DNA from: Domibacillus epiphyticus
GTDB lineage: Bacteria > Bacillota > Bacilli > Bacillales > Domibacillaceae
Assembly: GCF_001975785.1 (NCBI RefSeq)
Contig: NZ_MSFI01000019.1
Span: forward strand, 1 to 64,000
Direction of reading: 5' to 3'
Length of the DNA stretch: 64,000 nucleotides
The position numbers and the translations under genes were made by a program. How positions within the stretch are numbered: position 1 is the stretch's first letter; every line of letters begins with the position of its first letter. Shown here piece by piece: positions 16,580 through 25,048 of this stretch. Under the pieces are notes generated by a model. It was not told where the DNA came from, made no database searches, and saw only the letters and a list, made by a program, of their open reading frames with translations.

Positions 16580-17827
16580 TTGTCGAAAGTATCAATTGAA
16601 GAAATTGTAGTGGCGAATCAAGTGCTAAAAGATGTAGTCGTAAAAACGCCGCTGCAAAAAAATGAACTATTATCCGCACGTTATGGCTGTAATGTGTATT
16701 TAAAGCGGGAAGATTTGCAGATTGTCCGCTCCTTTAAACTCCGGGGCGCTTATAATTTTATCCGAAGCTTAACGGAAGAAGAGCGGGCAAAAGGAGTTGT
16801 TTGTGCAAGTGCCGGCAACCACGCGCAAGGTGTGGCGTATTCATGCTATGCGCTCGGGATTGAAGGAAAAATCTTTATGCCGTCGACAACGCCGCGCCAA
16901 AAAGTATCCCAGGTAAAACGGTTCGGCGGCGACAAAGTCTCCGTTGTGTTGACAGGGGATACATTTGACGATTCTTATACAGCGGCAATGGAATATTGCA
17001 CAGAAGAAGAAAAAATGTTTGTTCATCCTTTCGACGACTACCGGACAATTGCCGGACAGGGCACAGTCGGCGTGGAAATTTTGAACGATATGCAGGCGCC
17101 AATTGATTACATGTTCTGTTCAATCGGAGGCGGAGGATTAGCTGCCGGTGTCGGTTCTTATATAAAAGGAATAAGCCCGAATACAAAGTTGATTGGCGTG
17201 GAGCCAGAAGGTGCAGCCGGCATGAAAGCTTCTTTAAATAAAGGGAAAGTCACACGCCTTGGTACAATAGATCCATTCGTTGACGGCGCCGCGGTGAAAC
17301 AGGTCGGCGATTTAACAATGGAGATTTGTATGGACGTTTTGGATGGTATTTCTATCATTCCAGAAGGCAAAGTGTGCACAACGATTTTACAGCTTTATAA
17401 TGAAAATGCAATTGTTGCGGAACCAGCCGGCGCATTATCCGTTGCGGCACTTGACTTTTACAAGGATGAAATTAAAGGGAAAAACGTCGTATGTGTCGTC
17501 AGCGGAGGGAATAACGACATCGAACGCATGCAGGAAATAAAAGAACGATCACTGATTTACGAAGGGCTTAAGCATTACTTCATCGTGACTTTCCCGCAGC
17601 GGGCAGGGGCACTCCGGAAATTTATGGATCAAGTACTTGGCGAGCAAGATGATATTACACGTTTTGAGTATACGAAGCGTACTAACCGGGATGAAGGTCC
17701 GGTACTTGTCGGAATTGAACTGAAATATAAAGAAGATTACGAGCCGCTTGTGAAACGAATGAAAGAAAATGGCTTCCCCTACATGGAAATCAACAATGAT
17801 CCATTATTATTTAATTTATTAATATAA
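16580..17827 (+). CDS. ilvA: Threonine ammonia-lyase (threonine dehydratase), biosynthetic
   Basis: IlvA deaminates threonine to 2-oxobutanoate, the first step to isoleucine. The PLP lysine lies in RSFKLRG near residue 53. The SAGNHAQG and GGGGLAAG loops bind the cofactor, and a C-terminal ACT-like regulatory region (about 330-415) matches the feedback-inhibited form. The TTG at 16580 has AAGGAG seven bases upstream, while the ATG at 16574 is only one base from it. TTG is therefore preferred, giving 415 residues. It stands apart from the other ilv-leu genes. No T-box leader is visible in the 41-base gap before it, so it may be co-transcribed with the phosphatase gene. Confidence 0.93.
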   Translation: MSKVSIEEIVVANQVLKDVVVKTPLQKNELLSARYGCNVYLKREDLQIVRSFKLRGAYNFIRSLTEEERAKGVVCASAGNHAQGVAYSCYALGIEGKIFMPSTTPRQKVSQVKRFGGDKVSVVLTGDTFDDSYTAAMEYCTEEEKMFVHPFDDYRTIAGQGTVGVEILNDMQAPIDYMFCSIGGGGLAAGVGSYIKGISPNTKLIGVEPEGAAGMKASLNKGKVTRLGTIDPFVDGAAVKQVGDLTMEICMDVLDGISIIPEGKVCTTILQLYNENAIVAEPAGALSVAALDFYKDEIKGKNVVCVVSGGNNDIERMQEIKERSLIYEGLKHYFIVTFPQRAGALRKFMDQVLGEQDDITRFEYTKRTNRDEGPVLVGIELKYKEDYEPLVKRMKENGFPYMEINNDPLLFNLLI

Positions 17828-17830
17828 AGT

Positions 17831-17859
17831 AAAAAAGCAGGCAAAGGGCCTGCTTTTTT
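17831..17859. terminator. Bidirectional terminator between ilvA and bshB2
   Basis: AAAAAAGCAGGC pairs with GCCTGCTTTTTT around a short loop. The bshB2 stop codon lies in its last bases, so it ends ilvA and the converging yojF-bshB2 transcript. Confidence 0.9.
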
Positions 17860-18568
17860 ATTTGATCTCGCTCACTTTATCATTTTCATCAAACGTATAT
17901 GTCCAGAAGTGCTCATAATTAAAACGGTCGTGCAGTTCACTGCCTTCTTGTGCTACACCGGACTCAAGATCTTTCAGCATCCAGATTGTTTGTGAAATGT
18001 GGGCCTTCATTGCATCCATTTTTTGATCATATACGTGGCGGATATCATAATGGATATCTGCTGGCCCGATTTCTTCAAGTGTATTATTCGCAAATGCTAC
18101 ACAATGAAGCTTCGGACGTTTGTTTTCTTCAATAGCCCGAACGGCACGAACTACGGCACGTGCTGTCGCTTCATGGTCTGGGTGAACGGAATAGCCTGGA
18201 TAAAAGGTGATGATTAATGATGGGTCAAGTTCATGAATTAAATCAGTCACAAGATCCATCATTTTTTGATCATCCTCAAATTCTAGAGTTTTATCGCGCA
18301 GCCCCATCATACGCAAATCCTGAATACCAATCGCTTCTGCAGCTTTTTTTAATTCAGCTTTGCGAATGTCCGGAAGAGATTCACGTGTTGCAAAGGGGGG
18401 ATTTCCAAGATTGCGTCCCATTTCACCTAGCGTCAAGCATGCATATGTAACCGGTGTTTCGCGCCCTGTATGAATAGCGATTGTCCCTGATACACCGAAT
18501 GCTTCATCATCCGGATGAGGGAAAATAACGAGAACGTGCCGCTCTTGTTCGACTTCCATCGTTTTCAT
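17858..18568 (-). CDS. bshB2: Bacillithiol biosynthesis N-acetylglucosaminyl-malate deacetylase BshB2
   Basis: The 236-residue PIG-L/LmbE-family zinc hydrolase has PHPDDE at 17-22 and HPDHEA at 129-134, the metal and catalytic motifs. It deacetylates GlcNAc-malate on the way to bacillithiol. It is the BshB2 (YojG) form because it follows yojF, as in B. subtilis. The 18-base spacing to yojF indicates one transcript. Confidence 0.92.
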   Translation of the reverse strand: MKTMEVEQERHVLVIFPHPDDEAFGVSGTIAIHTGRETPVTYACLTLGEMGRNLGNPPFATRESLPDIRKAELKKAAEAIGIQDLRMMGLRDKTLEFEDDQKMMDLVTDLIHELDPSLIITFYPGYSVHPDHEATARAVVRAVRAIEENKRPKLHCVAFANNTLEEIGPADIHYDIRHVYDQKMDAMKAHISQTIWMLKDLESGVAQEGSELHDRFNYEHFWTYTFDENDKVSEIK

Positions 18569-18586
18569 CTTCTTCAGCCCTTTCGT

Positions 18587-18934
18587 TTATTTAAACGGCG
18601 TTTTGCCTATTTGCAAAGCAACAGCCAGTTTCCCGTCAAAGTCATGGCCTGCCATCAGCAAGTGCCCATCTTCATCAAAACCATAATGCGTTAATCCTTC
18701 TGCATACACCCAGCCAATTTCGAGCTTTAAACCAACCCGATATGGTCCGTCTCCGACAATTTTTCCGTGTTCATAGATAAGTTTTGCGTTACGGATATAG
18801 GCACCTGCAGAGAAAAACTTTTCGTTAAAGTGAGAAGCGTATGCGCCGTTCGTCGTTTCAAGGTGAAGATAAATTTCCTCGCCGGCAAACCGGTCAATGA
18901 GTTCCTGCACTTTATCCGGTAAAATCGGTTCCAT
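18587..18934 (-). CDS. yojF: YojF family protein (DUF1806)
   Basis: A 115-residue protein, full length for the YojF family, with the segment EIYLHLETTNGAYA near the N-terminus and EIGWVYAEGLTHYGFD near 70-88. Its molecular role is unknown, but it is consistently encoded beside bshB2 and probably assists bacillithiol-related chemistry. Confidence 0.85.
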   Translation of the reverse strand: MEPILPDKVQELIDRFAGEEIYLHLETTNGAYASHFNEKFFSAGAYIRNAKLIYEHGKIVGDGPYRVGLKLEIGWVYAEGLTHYGFDEDGHLLMAGHDFDGKLAVALQIGKTPFK

Positions 18935-19057
18935 GCCGTCCAGCCTCCAGTCAAAATCAGTTATTTGTTCATTGTACTAAAAATTATTCCCAATAGCGAA
19001 AATCTAGCTTTTTTCGTATGATGGTAGTGGAAAACTATTTGAATAGGGGTGTGGAGG

Positions 19058-19618
19058 ATGAGTCAATCAATACAGGCAATTATTGCGGAACGCCGCTCGA
19101 TTAAAAAATTTAATGGACGATCCGTTTCACAGTCAGACATAGTGGAGATTTTGGATGTGGCGTCATGGGCGCCGAATCACGGAAACCGTGAGCCGTGGCG
19201 TTTTATTGTTGCGGCCGAGAATGGACTTGATGCAATCCGGAATACGATGAAAGAATGCACCATTCCAAATTGGGGACAGCTTCCAGAAGAAGAAATTGAA
19301 AAGAAGACAGCAGGATTTAAACTGCCTGGCGCGTTTGTGTTTGTCGTCGTTCCGGAGGATGTGCGTCAAAAGGAAAGACTTGAAGATTTTTCTGCGGCAA
19401 GTGCACTCATTCAAAATGCACAGCTGCTCGCCTGGGGAAAAGGGATTGGAACATGCTGGAAAACGCCAGCGTGGATGGAGTTGCCAAAATTTAGACAGGC
19501 ACTTGATGTAAAACCGGGCGAGCGCATTTTAGCTATGCTTCAATTCGGATATTATGATGAATTGCCAAAAGCGAAAGCGCGCACACCCATTGAACAGAAA
19601 ATTACGTATTTCGGATAA
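19058..19618 (+). CDS. Nitroreductase family protein (FMN)
   Basis: The roughly 187-residue flavoprotein resembles the YdjA/NfsA-like minimal nitroreductases. It has the N-terminal RRSIKKFN FMN-phosphate motif, WAPNHGNREPWRF and a C-terminal GIGTCWKTPAW segment. It likely reduces nitro or quinone compounds with NAD(P)H. The ATG at 19058 lies eight bases after AGGGG; the upstream GTG at 19049 touches that site and is not used. Confidence 0.85.
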   Translation: MSQSIQAIIAERRSIKKFNGRSVSQSDIVEILDVASWAPNHGNREPWRFIVAAENGLDAIRNTMKECTIPNWGQLPEEEIEKKTAGFKLPGAFVFVVVPEDVRQKERLEDFSAASALIQNAQLLAWGKGIGTCWKTPAWMELPKFRQALDVKPGERILAMLQFGYYDELPKAKARTPIEQKITYFG

Positions 19619-19622
19619 ACAG

Positions 19623-19643
19623 ACGGCCTCCGGGCCGTTTTTT
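19623..19643 (+). terminator. Intrinsic terminator
   Basis: ACGGCC and GGCCGT form a stem with a four-base loop, followed by six T, five bases after the nitroreductase stop. Confidence 0.85.
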
Positions 19644-19792
19644 CTTATCCTAAACACGACACCCTAAAGCGGATGAGCATATTGATGGTTGAAAAGCAGT
19701 TTAATTGTCGATCATACTCTAACATCTTCTCTTATTCACATTGTTTTTAAACAATTGTTGATTCCTTTATAATGAATAGAGAGGTGAACCGT

Positions 19793-20476
19793 ATGACGAA
19801 TCAAATTTTACAAAATGATTGGGGACCGCTGCTTCAAAATGAATTTGAGGCTCCATATTACAAAAAGCTCCAGTCATTTTTACAAGAAGAATATAAAAGC
19901 AATACGATATATCCGCAGATGAACGACATATTCAATGCACTTCATTATACGCCATATGAAAAGGTGAAAGTAATCATTTTAGGGCAAGACCCGTACCATG
20001 GACCGGGACAGGCTCACGGTCTTAGTTTCTCCGTTCAGCCTGGTGTGGCGGTTCCGCCGTCTTTAAGAAATATATACAAAGAATTGCATACGGATCTCGG
20101 TTGTATGGTGCCAACCCACGGTTATTTAAAACAGTGGGCGGATGAAGGGGTGCTTTTATTAAACACGGTTCTGACCGTCCGCGCTGGACAAGCTCATTCA
20201 CATCGCGCCAAAGGGTGGGAGACATTTACAGACCGGGTGATTACTCTTATCAACGAACGGGAAAAACCTGCTGTATTTATACTCTGGGGCCGTCCTGCCC
20301 AAAGCAAGAAGTCTTTGATCGACGAAAGCAGACATTTTGTGATTCAATCTCCGCATCCAAGTCCGCTGTCTGCGTCGAGAGGCTTCTTTGGAAGCGGTCC
20401 GTTTTCTAAGACAAATAAACTTCTTGCTGAGATGGGCGAGAAACCAATTAATTGGTGTATGAACGAGTTATCGTAA
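19793..20476 (+). CDS. ung: Uracil-DNA glycosylase (family 1)
   Basis: The 227-residue DNA repair enzyme removes uracil from DNA. GQDPYH (64-69) carries the catalytic Asp66 and HPSPLS (189-194) is the DNA-intercalation loop. Length matches the family. The ATG at 19793 follows GAGAGGTGA by seven bases; an ATG seven codons upstream is less well placed. It heads a group with three small genes also found beside ung (ywdG) in B. subtilis. Confidence 0.96.
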   Translation: MTNQILQNDWGPLLQNEFEAPYYKKLQSFLQEEYKSNTIYPQMNDIFNALHYTPYEKVKVIILGQDPYHGPGQAHGLSFSVQPGVAVPPSLRNIYKELHTDLGCMVPTHGYLKQWADEGVLLLNTVLTVRAGQAHSHRAKGWETFTDRVITLINEREKPAVFILWGRPAQSKKSLIDESRHFVIQSPHPSPLSASRGFFGSGPFSKTNKLLAEMGEKPINWCMNELS

Positions 20477-20527
20477 GAGTTTCACGTGAAACATGTCGAT
20501 TTTTGCTACAATAAAGGAGAGAAGAGA

Positions 20528-20707
20528 TTGTCTACTGAACCAAATTGTATGAAGTGCCAGCATTTTTTCGTGACGTGGGAACCTGCATCGCCAAGAGGAT
20601 GCGGGGCGTACGGTTTCAAAACGAAACAGATGCCATCCATTGTGGTCCGGCGATCATCGGGACATCCATGCTACAAATTTTCTCCGAAAGCAGGTGAGAA
20701 GAAATGA
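20528..20707 (+). CDS. Small cysteine-containing protein in the ung cluster, 59 residues
   Basis: The TTG start at 20528 has AAAGGAGAGAAG upstream. The stop overlaps the ywdI start (ATGA). The protein has CMKC at 7-10 and CGAYGFKTKQMP around 25-36, with a third cysteine near the end (HPCYKF). This looks like a small metal- or redox-binding protein often found just after ung in Bacillus. Function is unknown. Confidence 0.7.
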   Translation: MSTEPNCMKCQHFFVTWEPASPRGCGAYGFKTKQMPSIVVRRSSGHPCYKFSPKAGEKK

Positions 20708-20964
20708 ATGTATCACATGAAAAAGTTCTCTTGAAAATGGAGCAGGAAATGAACGCAGCGAGAAATGCTGCGTCATCGGATTTTGAGCGGCATGTGTATG
20801 CGATTAAATCGATGTGTGAATTGTTGATCGGGTCGGAAGATTATGTGTCTCCTCCTGTTCAAGAATTATCGGGGATGACGCAAATGCCCCAGTCTTCTAT
20901 TCGGCAGACAGAGCGGATAGTGGCAGATGATGGGTCAAATGGAGATTCTATTTTTGATTTTTAA
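20704..20964 (+). CDS. ywdI: YwdI family protein (DUF5327)
   Basis: An 86-residue soluble protein of unknown function. The N-terminal half is helical (EKVLLKMEQEMNAAR) and the C-terminal half low-complexity and acidic. Position between ung and ywdK matches B. subtilis ywdI. Its ATG overlaps the preceding stop codon. Confidence 0.7.
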   Translation: MNVSHEKVLLKMEQEMNAARNAASSDFERHVYAIKSMCELLIGSEDYVSPPVQELSGMTQMPQSSIRQTERIVADDGSNGDSIFDF

Positions 20965-20976
20965 AGGAGAATAAAA

Positions 20977-21348
20977 ATGAAATTATTCATGATTTTAGGT
21001 GCTATCAACGCCTTTTTAGCTGTTGCGCTCGGTGCATTTGGCGCACATGGACTGGAAGGAAAAGTCGAACCAAAGTATTTAGAAATCTGGAAAACAGCGG
21101 TACAGTATCAAATGTTTCATGCGATCGGACTAATGATTGTCGGATTTTTAATGGGGCAGTTTCCGGGAAGTTCGCTCCTCAATTGGTCCGGCTGGCTTAT
21201 GCTTGCTGGAATCATTTTATTCTCGGGCAGTTTGTTTGTACTGGCGGTAACAGCAATCAGTAAACTTGGCGCTATTACACCGCTTGGAGGACTTGCCTTT
21301 TTGGCTGCCTGGGTGTTAGTAATTGCGGCGGCAGTAAAAAATATGTAA
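20977..21348 (+). CDS. ywdK: DUF423 small membrane protein YwdK
   Basis: This 123-residue protein has four membrane helices of the DUF423 family, with the signature LGAFGAHGLEG near residues 18-28. Its role is unknown. It ends the ung operon, and a terminator follows immediately. Confidence 0.88.
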   Translation: MKLFMILGAINAFLAVALGAFGAHGLEGKVEPKYLEIWKTAVQYQMFHAIGLMIVGFLMGQFPGSSLLNWSGWLMLAGIILFSGSLFVLAVTAISKLGAITPLGGLAFLAAWVLVIAAAVKNM

Positions 21349-21351
21349 ATG

Positions 21352-21384
21352 AAAAGGTGAACCCGGCTAACGGGGTCACCTTTT
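21352..21384. terminator. Bidirectional terminator between ywdK and gerQ
   Basis: AAAAGGTGAACCC pairs with GGGGTCACCTTTT across GGCTAAC (one mismatch). It lies between the converging ywdK and gerQ genes. Confidence 0.9.
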
Positions 21385-21390
21385 GTGTTT

Positions 21391-21747
21391 TTACCTTGTA
21401 TGGAACGGATATTCGTACGCAATTTCGCCGTCAAATGTGGCGTAATCCAAATAAAGAAGAGGGATTAAGTACCGTCGTCCAGTAGATGGTTCGCTTAAAA
21501 TTAAATGGTCGCGTCCAGCAGCTTCAATACGTCCTCGGAATACTTTTGCATTCCATTCTTTATTGTTTTCGAATGTTGTGTAAACAGTCACCATTTTTCC
21601 GCGGTTCAGCCGGAAAATATTTTCGATGTAGGACTCTTCGACGACAGGCTGGCCCGGAGGCGCTCCTGGGCCTGGTACTAGTCCGGGACTAGGTGCGGGT
21701 ACTTGCTGAACAGGCATCGCCATGTAACCGTAAGGATTCATCTTCAT
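21391..21747 (-). CDS. gerQ: Spore coat protein GerQ
   Basis: The 118-residue protein has a proline/glycine/glutamine-rich N-terminus (about 1-36) and the conserved GerQ domain (about 38-115). Within it are YIENIFRLNRGK, AAGRDHLILSEP and LDYATFDGEIAYEYPF. GerQ is a coat protein needed to place the cortex hydrolase CwlJ and is cross-linked by transglutaminase. It is shorter than the B. subtilis form only in the low-complexity N-terminus. AAGGGGGAATA precedes the ATG. A broken cwlJ lies immediately upstream in the same direction. Confidence 0.92.
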   Translation of the reverse strand: MKMNPYGYMAMPVQQVPAPSPGLVPGPGAPPGQPVVEESYIENIFRLNRGKMVTVYTTFENNKEWNAKVFRGRIEAAGRDHLILSEPSTGRRYLIPLLYLDYATFDGEIAYEYPFHTR

Positions 21748-21756
21748 TATTCCCCC

Positions 21757-22007
21757 TTATTCAATATACACGCAGACAATCGGACGGAAGCGGTCTGTAA
21801 AAGTAGTGGCATCAAAACCGCCGGGTGGCTGAAAAACCATATCTTGAATGGATCGTATTTGATTGATAACCAGACAGTCAGCGCAAGTACGGTTGACACC
21901 TGCTTTACCGACCATCAGCATCCCGAGCGGTTCGTCATCTTCTGCTTCTGCCCGCATAATCCGTACAAGAAGCGTAGTTCATCTTGGCTATAACAACAGC
22001 TGCCCAA
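21757..22007 (-). pseudogene. cwlJ: Decayed cwlJ (spore cortex-lytic hydrolase) fragment
   Basis: The minus strand encodes LLVRIMRAEAE, then GMLMVGKAGVNRTCADC, then IRSIQDMVFQPPGGFDATTF. This follows the N-terminal 55-60 residues of CwlJ (LMARLLRAEAEGEG, GMLLVGNVGINRLRANC, IRQMIYQP). A good ribosome site (GGGAGGTGA) precedes a TTG at 22007, but the frame must shift twice by one base to join that start to the conserved part. The C-terminal half, about 80 residues normally, is missing and replaced by an unrelated tail. It is therefore very probably non-functional. cwlJ-gerQ pairs occur as operons in the B. cereus group. Confidence 0.7.
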
Positions 22008-22127
22008 CTTCACCTCCCTATGTAATGTATGCAGAAGGATCGTGACGTGTGACCTGCTATTGAGGACGCTATTTCACGCCGGTCATTAATTTTCTGCGCT
22101 GTCATTCAGCAGAGGCAATACATCATC

Positions 22128-22157
22128 AAAAAACCGTGCCCTTATAAGGACACGGTT
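22128..22157 (-). terminator. Terminator of hemQ
   Basis: On the minus strand AACCGTGTCC pairs with GGGCACGGTT (one wobble) and is followed by six T, 14 bases after the hemQ stop. Confidence 0.9.
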
Positions 22158-22170
22158 ACCGCAAAACGAT

Positions 22171-22917
22171 TTAATTAACGTGCATCATTTGTGCGAATTT
22201 TTCGTCTGTCAATAAATTTCCAACGAAGAATGAACCAAATTCGCCATAGCGTGCGCTTACTTCATCAAAACGCATTTCGTAAATTAATTTTTTAAATTGC
22301 AGTACGTCATCGGCGTAAAGCGTGACGCCCCATTCGTAGTCGTCGAAACCGACTGACCCAGTAATGATCTGCTTCACAAGGCCTGCGTACTGGCGGCCGA
22401 TCATGCCGTGGCTGCGCATCAAATTTCCGCGCTCTTTCATCGGAAGCATGTACCAGTTGTCTTCACCTTGACGCCGCTTGTCCATTGGATAGAAGCAAAC
22501 GTACTGTGTCTTTGGAAGTTCCGGATACAAACGCGCACGAATTTGCGGGTTTTGATACGGATCTTCGTCAGAAGAAAGGTAGTTGCTAAGCTCGACAACC
22601 GAAACGTATGAATAGGCTGGAATCGTATATTCAGCGATTTTTAGCTTGTTAAATTCATTTTCAATCACATTCAATTCTTCCATTGTCGGGCGCAAAATCA
22701 TTAGCATAAAATCAGCTTTTTGGCCAACAACACTGTAAAACGAATGGCTTCCAGTTTTCTGTTCATGCGCAGAATCTAATTTTTCTAGAAATTTTCGAAA
22801 CTCGCTGATAGCGCCTTCGCGTTCATCACTTGACAGCATTTTCCATGTTGTCCAATCAATTGTCCGGAAATCATGCAGGCAATACCAGCCTTCAAGTGTT
22901 TTTGCTGCTTCACTCAT
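22171..22917 (-). CDS. hemQ: Coproheme decarboxylase / heme synthase HemQ
   Basis: The 248-residue protein belongs to the chlorite-dismutase-like family and makes heme b by oxidative decarboxylation of coproheme, the last step of the Gram-positive pathway. His170 in [13 protein letters not shown] is the expected proximal heme ligand, and Tyr143 in [11 protein letters not shown] the expected radical tyrosine. The ATG at 22917 follows AGGAGTGAAG; a longer frame to 22962 has no site. An extended -10 (TGGTATAGT at 22959-22951) lies 34 bases upstream of the start codon. Confidence 0.95.
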   Translation of the reverse strand: MSEAAKTLEGWYCLHDFRTIDWTTWKMLSSDEREGAISEFRKFLEKLDSAHEQKTGSHSFYSVVGQKADFMLMILRPTMEELNVIENEFNKLKIAEYTIPAYSYVSVVELSNYLSSDEDPYQNPQIRARLYPELPKTQYVCFYPMDKRRQGEDNWYMLPMKERGNLMRSHGMIGRQYAGLVKQIITGSVGFDDYEWGVTLYADDVLQFKKLIYEMRFDEVSARYGEFGSFFVGNLLTDEKFAQMMHVN

Positions 22918-23156
22918 GATCTTCACTCCTATGTAATTAGTCTCAACATCACTATACCACAAAGTAAATCTTCATTCACCGGAAGGGTTTCTTGCCATAA
23001 TGAGCGGCTTCATGGAGCCAATTTAACGGGCAATTCACCAGCAAATAGCCTTGAAGAAATTTGCCTTTCGTTAAAGCTGCAGCTGGATAAAACACTTGAA
23101 TGACTGGGATCATAAGGCTACAGTAAAGATAAGCAAAACAAGAAGGAGAAACCCTT

Positions 23157-23987
23157 ATGGATCAATCACAAGACTTACTTCGCCGCCCGGTATGGCGTTT
23201 TATCGACCAATCTGCTTACGGACCTGGATTTAATCCTATTCATTCATTTGCAGCAGATGATGCCCTCTGCACGGCGGTTGGCGCAGGGAAAAGCCCCTCG
23301 ACGGTACGGACGTGGGTACATCACGATACCGTCGTTCTAGGTATTCAAGATACAAAGCTTCCATTCTTAAAAGAGGGGATCCAAGTTCTGAAAGACTTTG
23401 GTTATCATGTCATCGTCCGCAATTCAGGCGGTCTTGCGGTTATGCTTGATGAAGGAGTGCTGAATTTGTCATTAATTATGCCGGATACGGAAAAAGGCAT
23501 AGATATCGACCGGGGGTACGAAGCGATGTACGCGCTTGTTCGCCGCATGTTTCCTGATCAAATGATTGATGCTTATGAAATTGTTGGATCGTACTGCCCG
23601 GGGAGTTATGACTTGAGCATTGGCGGGAAGAAATTTGCCGGTATTTCACAGCGGCGTCTTCGAAAAGGGGTTGTGGTTCAAATATATTTGTGCGTTACTG
23701 GAAGCGGGGCCGAGCGGGCAGCGCAAATTCGTGAGTTTTACGAAGCGGCAAAACAAGGAGCAGAAACGAAATGGGTATATCCCGATATTCAGCCGGATGT
23801 AATGGCATCGCTTGCTGAATTAATCGGGATCGATTTAACCATCGAGGATGTGATTGTCCGGTTCTTGCATTCTCTGAAAGAAATCGGTGGACCGCTGGAC
23901 GCCGGAGCAACGTCTCCGTTTGAAGCCGACTTATTTGACGGATATTTAGACCGAATGGTTGAGCGAAACGAAAGAGCTTTTGGATAG
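23157..23987 (+). CDS. lipL: Octanoyl-[GcvH]:protein N-octanoyltransferase LipL
   Basis: This 276-residue enzyme transfers octanoyl from GcvH to lipoate-dependent E2 subunits. Catalytic Cys147 lies in GSYCPGSYDLSIGGKKFAG, where the lysine pair near 158-159 is also conserved. Length and layout match B. subtilis LipL (YwfL). AGAAGGAG precedes the ATG. In B. subtilis pta lies between the hemQ and lipL homologues; here hemQ is divergent and there is no pta. The 239-base gap between them has no other gene that I can see. Confidence 0.93.
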   Translation: MDQSQDLLRRPVWRFIDQSAYGPGFNPIHSFAADDALCTAVGAGKSPSTVRTWVHHDTVVLGIQDTKLPFLKEGIQVLKDFGYHVIVRNSGGLAVMLDEGVLNLSLIMPDTEKGIDIDRGYEAMYALVRRMFPDQMIDAYEIVGSYCPGSYDLSIGGKKFAGISQRRLRKGVVVQIYLCVTGSGAERAAQIREFYEAAKQGAETKWVYPDIQPDVMASLAELIGIDLTIEDVIVRFLHSLKEIGGPLDAGATSPFEADLFDGYLDRMVERNERAFG

Positions 23988-23988
23988 G

Positions 23989-24531
23989 TCATTCCGCCAT
24001 TTTTTCTAAGTTGCCGTTTCGTTCCATTTTAAATGTGACGGAAGGCGATTCTTCATCGTCGAGTGCGACAAATTTACGGGCACGATTCATTATTTTCATT
24101 AATGTTTCATAGTCTTCCTGCATCGTTTCAGATGACTGCTCAATTTTTTGAAGTTTATGTTGAAGTTTTTCGTTTTCAGCACGAAGTCTATCGTTTTCGG
24201 CTTTTAACATATCGACGGATTCTAAGCTTTGTAAAAAACCAATTACGTCGGTCATGGTGACTCCCTCCGTCTTTGGTGTGTAGATTACTTTTTTCTCAAG
24301 AGACCGGCTTCGTTGCTTCCGCTGTTTTTTTGCAAGGCTTAGTGCTTTTTCATATTGTTGGCGGACAACAGCGTTCCATCGGAATCCACAGGCAGCGGAT
24401 GTGCGGTTTAGTACGTCGCCGACTTCTTCAAATGCATTTAACTGTGTGCTGCCTTCACGCACGTGGCGGAGAACAGTCTCTGCGAGCAGCAAGTCATTTT
24501 CTTCTGACCAGGCATCTTGACGAATTTTCAT
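23989..24531 (-). CDS. rsfA: RsfA-family forespore transcription regulator
   Basis: The 180-residue protein has an N-terminal Myb/SANT-like DNA-binding domain (about 1-58, with [21 protein letters not shown] and [11 protein letters not shown]), a basic linker and a coiled coil (about 105-150). RsfA modulates sigma-F genes in the forespore. It ends one base from the convergent lipL stop, with no terminator between them. A sigma-F type promoter lies 37 bases upstream of its start, matching the known sigma-F control of B. subtilis rsfA. It is shorter than the B. subtilis protein in the C-terminal part. Confidence 0.85.
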   Translation of the reverse strand: MKIRQDAWSEENDLLLAETVLRHVREGSTQLNAFEEVGDVLNRTSAACGFRWNAVVRQQYEKALSLAKKQRKQRSRSLEKKVIYTPKTEGVTMTDVIGFLQSLESVDMLKAENDRLRAENEKLQHKLQKIEQSSETMQEDYETLMKIMNRARKFVALDDEESPSVTFKMERNGNLEKMAE

Positions 24532-24567
24532 TGATTCATCTCTCCTTTATGGAATAGTCTTTAAAAA

Positions 24568-24597
24568 TAGGATAGCCAGAATCGCCTAATTATATAC
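24568..24597 (-). promoter_or_regulatory. Sigma-F type promoter of rsfA
   Basis: GTATA (24597-24593), a 15-base spacer and GGCTATCCTA (24577-24568) match the sigma-F consensus GYWTA-N15-GGNNANANTA with one mismatch. Confidence 0.7.
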
Positions 24598-24685
24598 CGG
24601 CAGCACAAAGAAGATTAGAAAGCTTGCAAACACCCTTCTTTCCATGTAAAATACCGGTTGAATGTAAGGGAAAGGAATGTTTTAA

Positions 24686-24910
24686 ATGGCAAATGAATTT
24701 CGCGTTTGCGATGATTGTCAGGCAGTCGATCTTAAAACATTGATTCCAAAGCTCGAAAAACTCGATCCGGAAGCAACGATTGATATTAAATGTCAGTCAT
24801 ACTGCGGACCGGGCCGTAAAAAGACGTTTGCTTTTGTGAATAATCGACCGGTTGCGGCACTCACAGAAGATGAGCTAATGGAAAAAATCGTTAAAAAATT
24901 AAAGTTATAA
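24686..24910 (+). CDS. DUF1450 family small protein
   Basis: This 74-residue protein resembles the DUF1450 (YuzB-like) family. It has CDDC at 8-11 and a CQSYCGPG segment at about 36-43, then [11 protein letters not shown] and a helical end ([11 protein letters not shown]). The cysteine layout resembles a thioredoxin-like [2Fe-2S] or zinc fold. Function is unknown. Confidence 0.75.
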   Translation: MANEFRVCDDCQAVDLKTLIPKLEKLDPEATIDIKCQSYCGPGRKKTFAFVNNRPVAALTEDELMEKIVKKLKL

Positions 24911-24914
24911 AGAT

Positions 24915-24946
24915 AATCACCTTTTCTTCTGAAATAGGTGATTTTT
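24915..24946 (+). terminator. Intrinsic terminator after the DUF1450 gene
   Basis: AATCACCT pairs with AGGTGATT across a 13-base loop, followed by T residues. Confidence 0.75.
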
Positions 24947-25048
24947 CTATTTATGCAAACAGTATATGCGAGTTACAGTGCGAATTTTCCCATAAAGATT
25001 CGTTTTTCCGTTATAATGGACAAAAATAAGACTGGCGGGAGGTAGGTT

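Noticed and set aside
22873-23103. 76-residue frame on the plus strand upstream of lipL
   Set aside because: It overlaps the start of hemQ on the other strand and has no ribosome site or recognisable domain.
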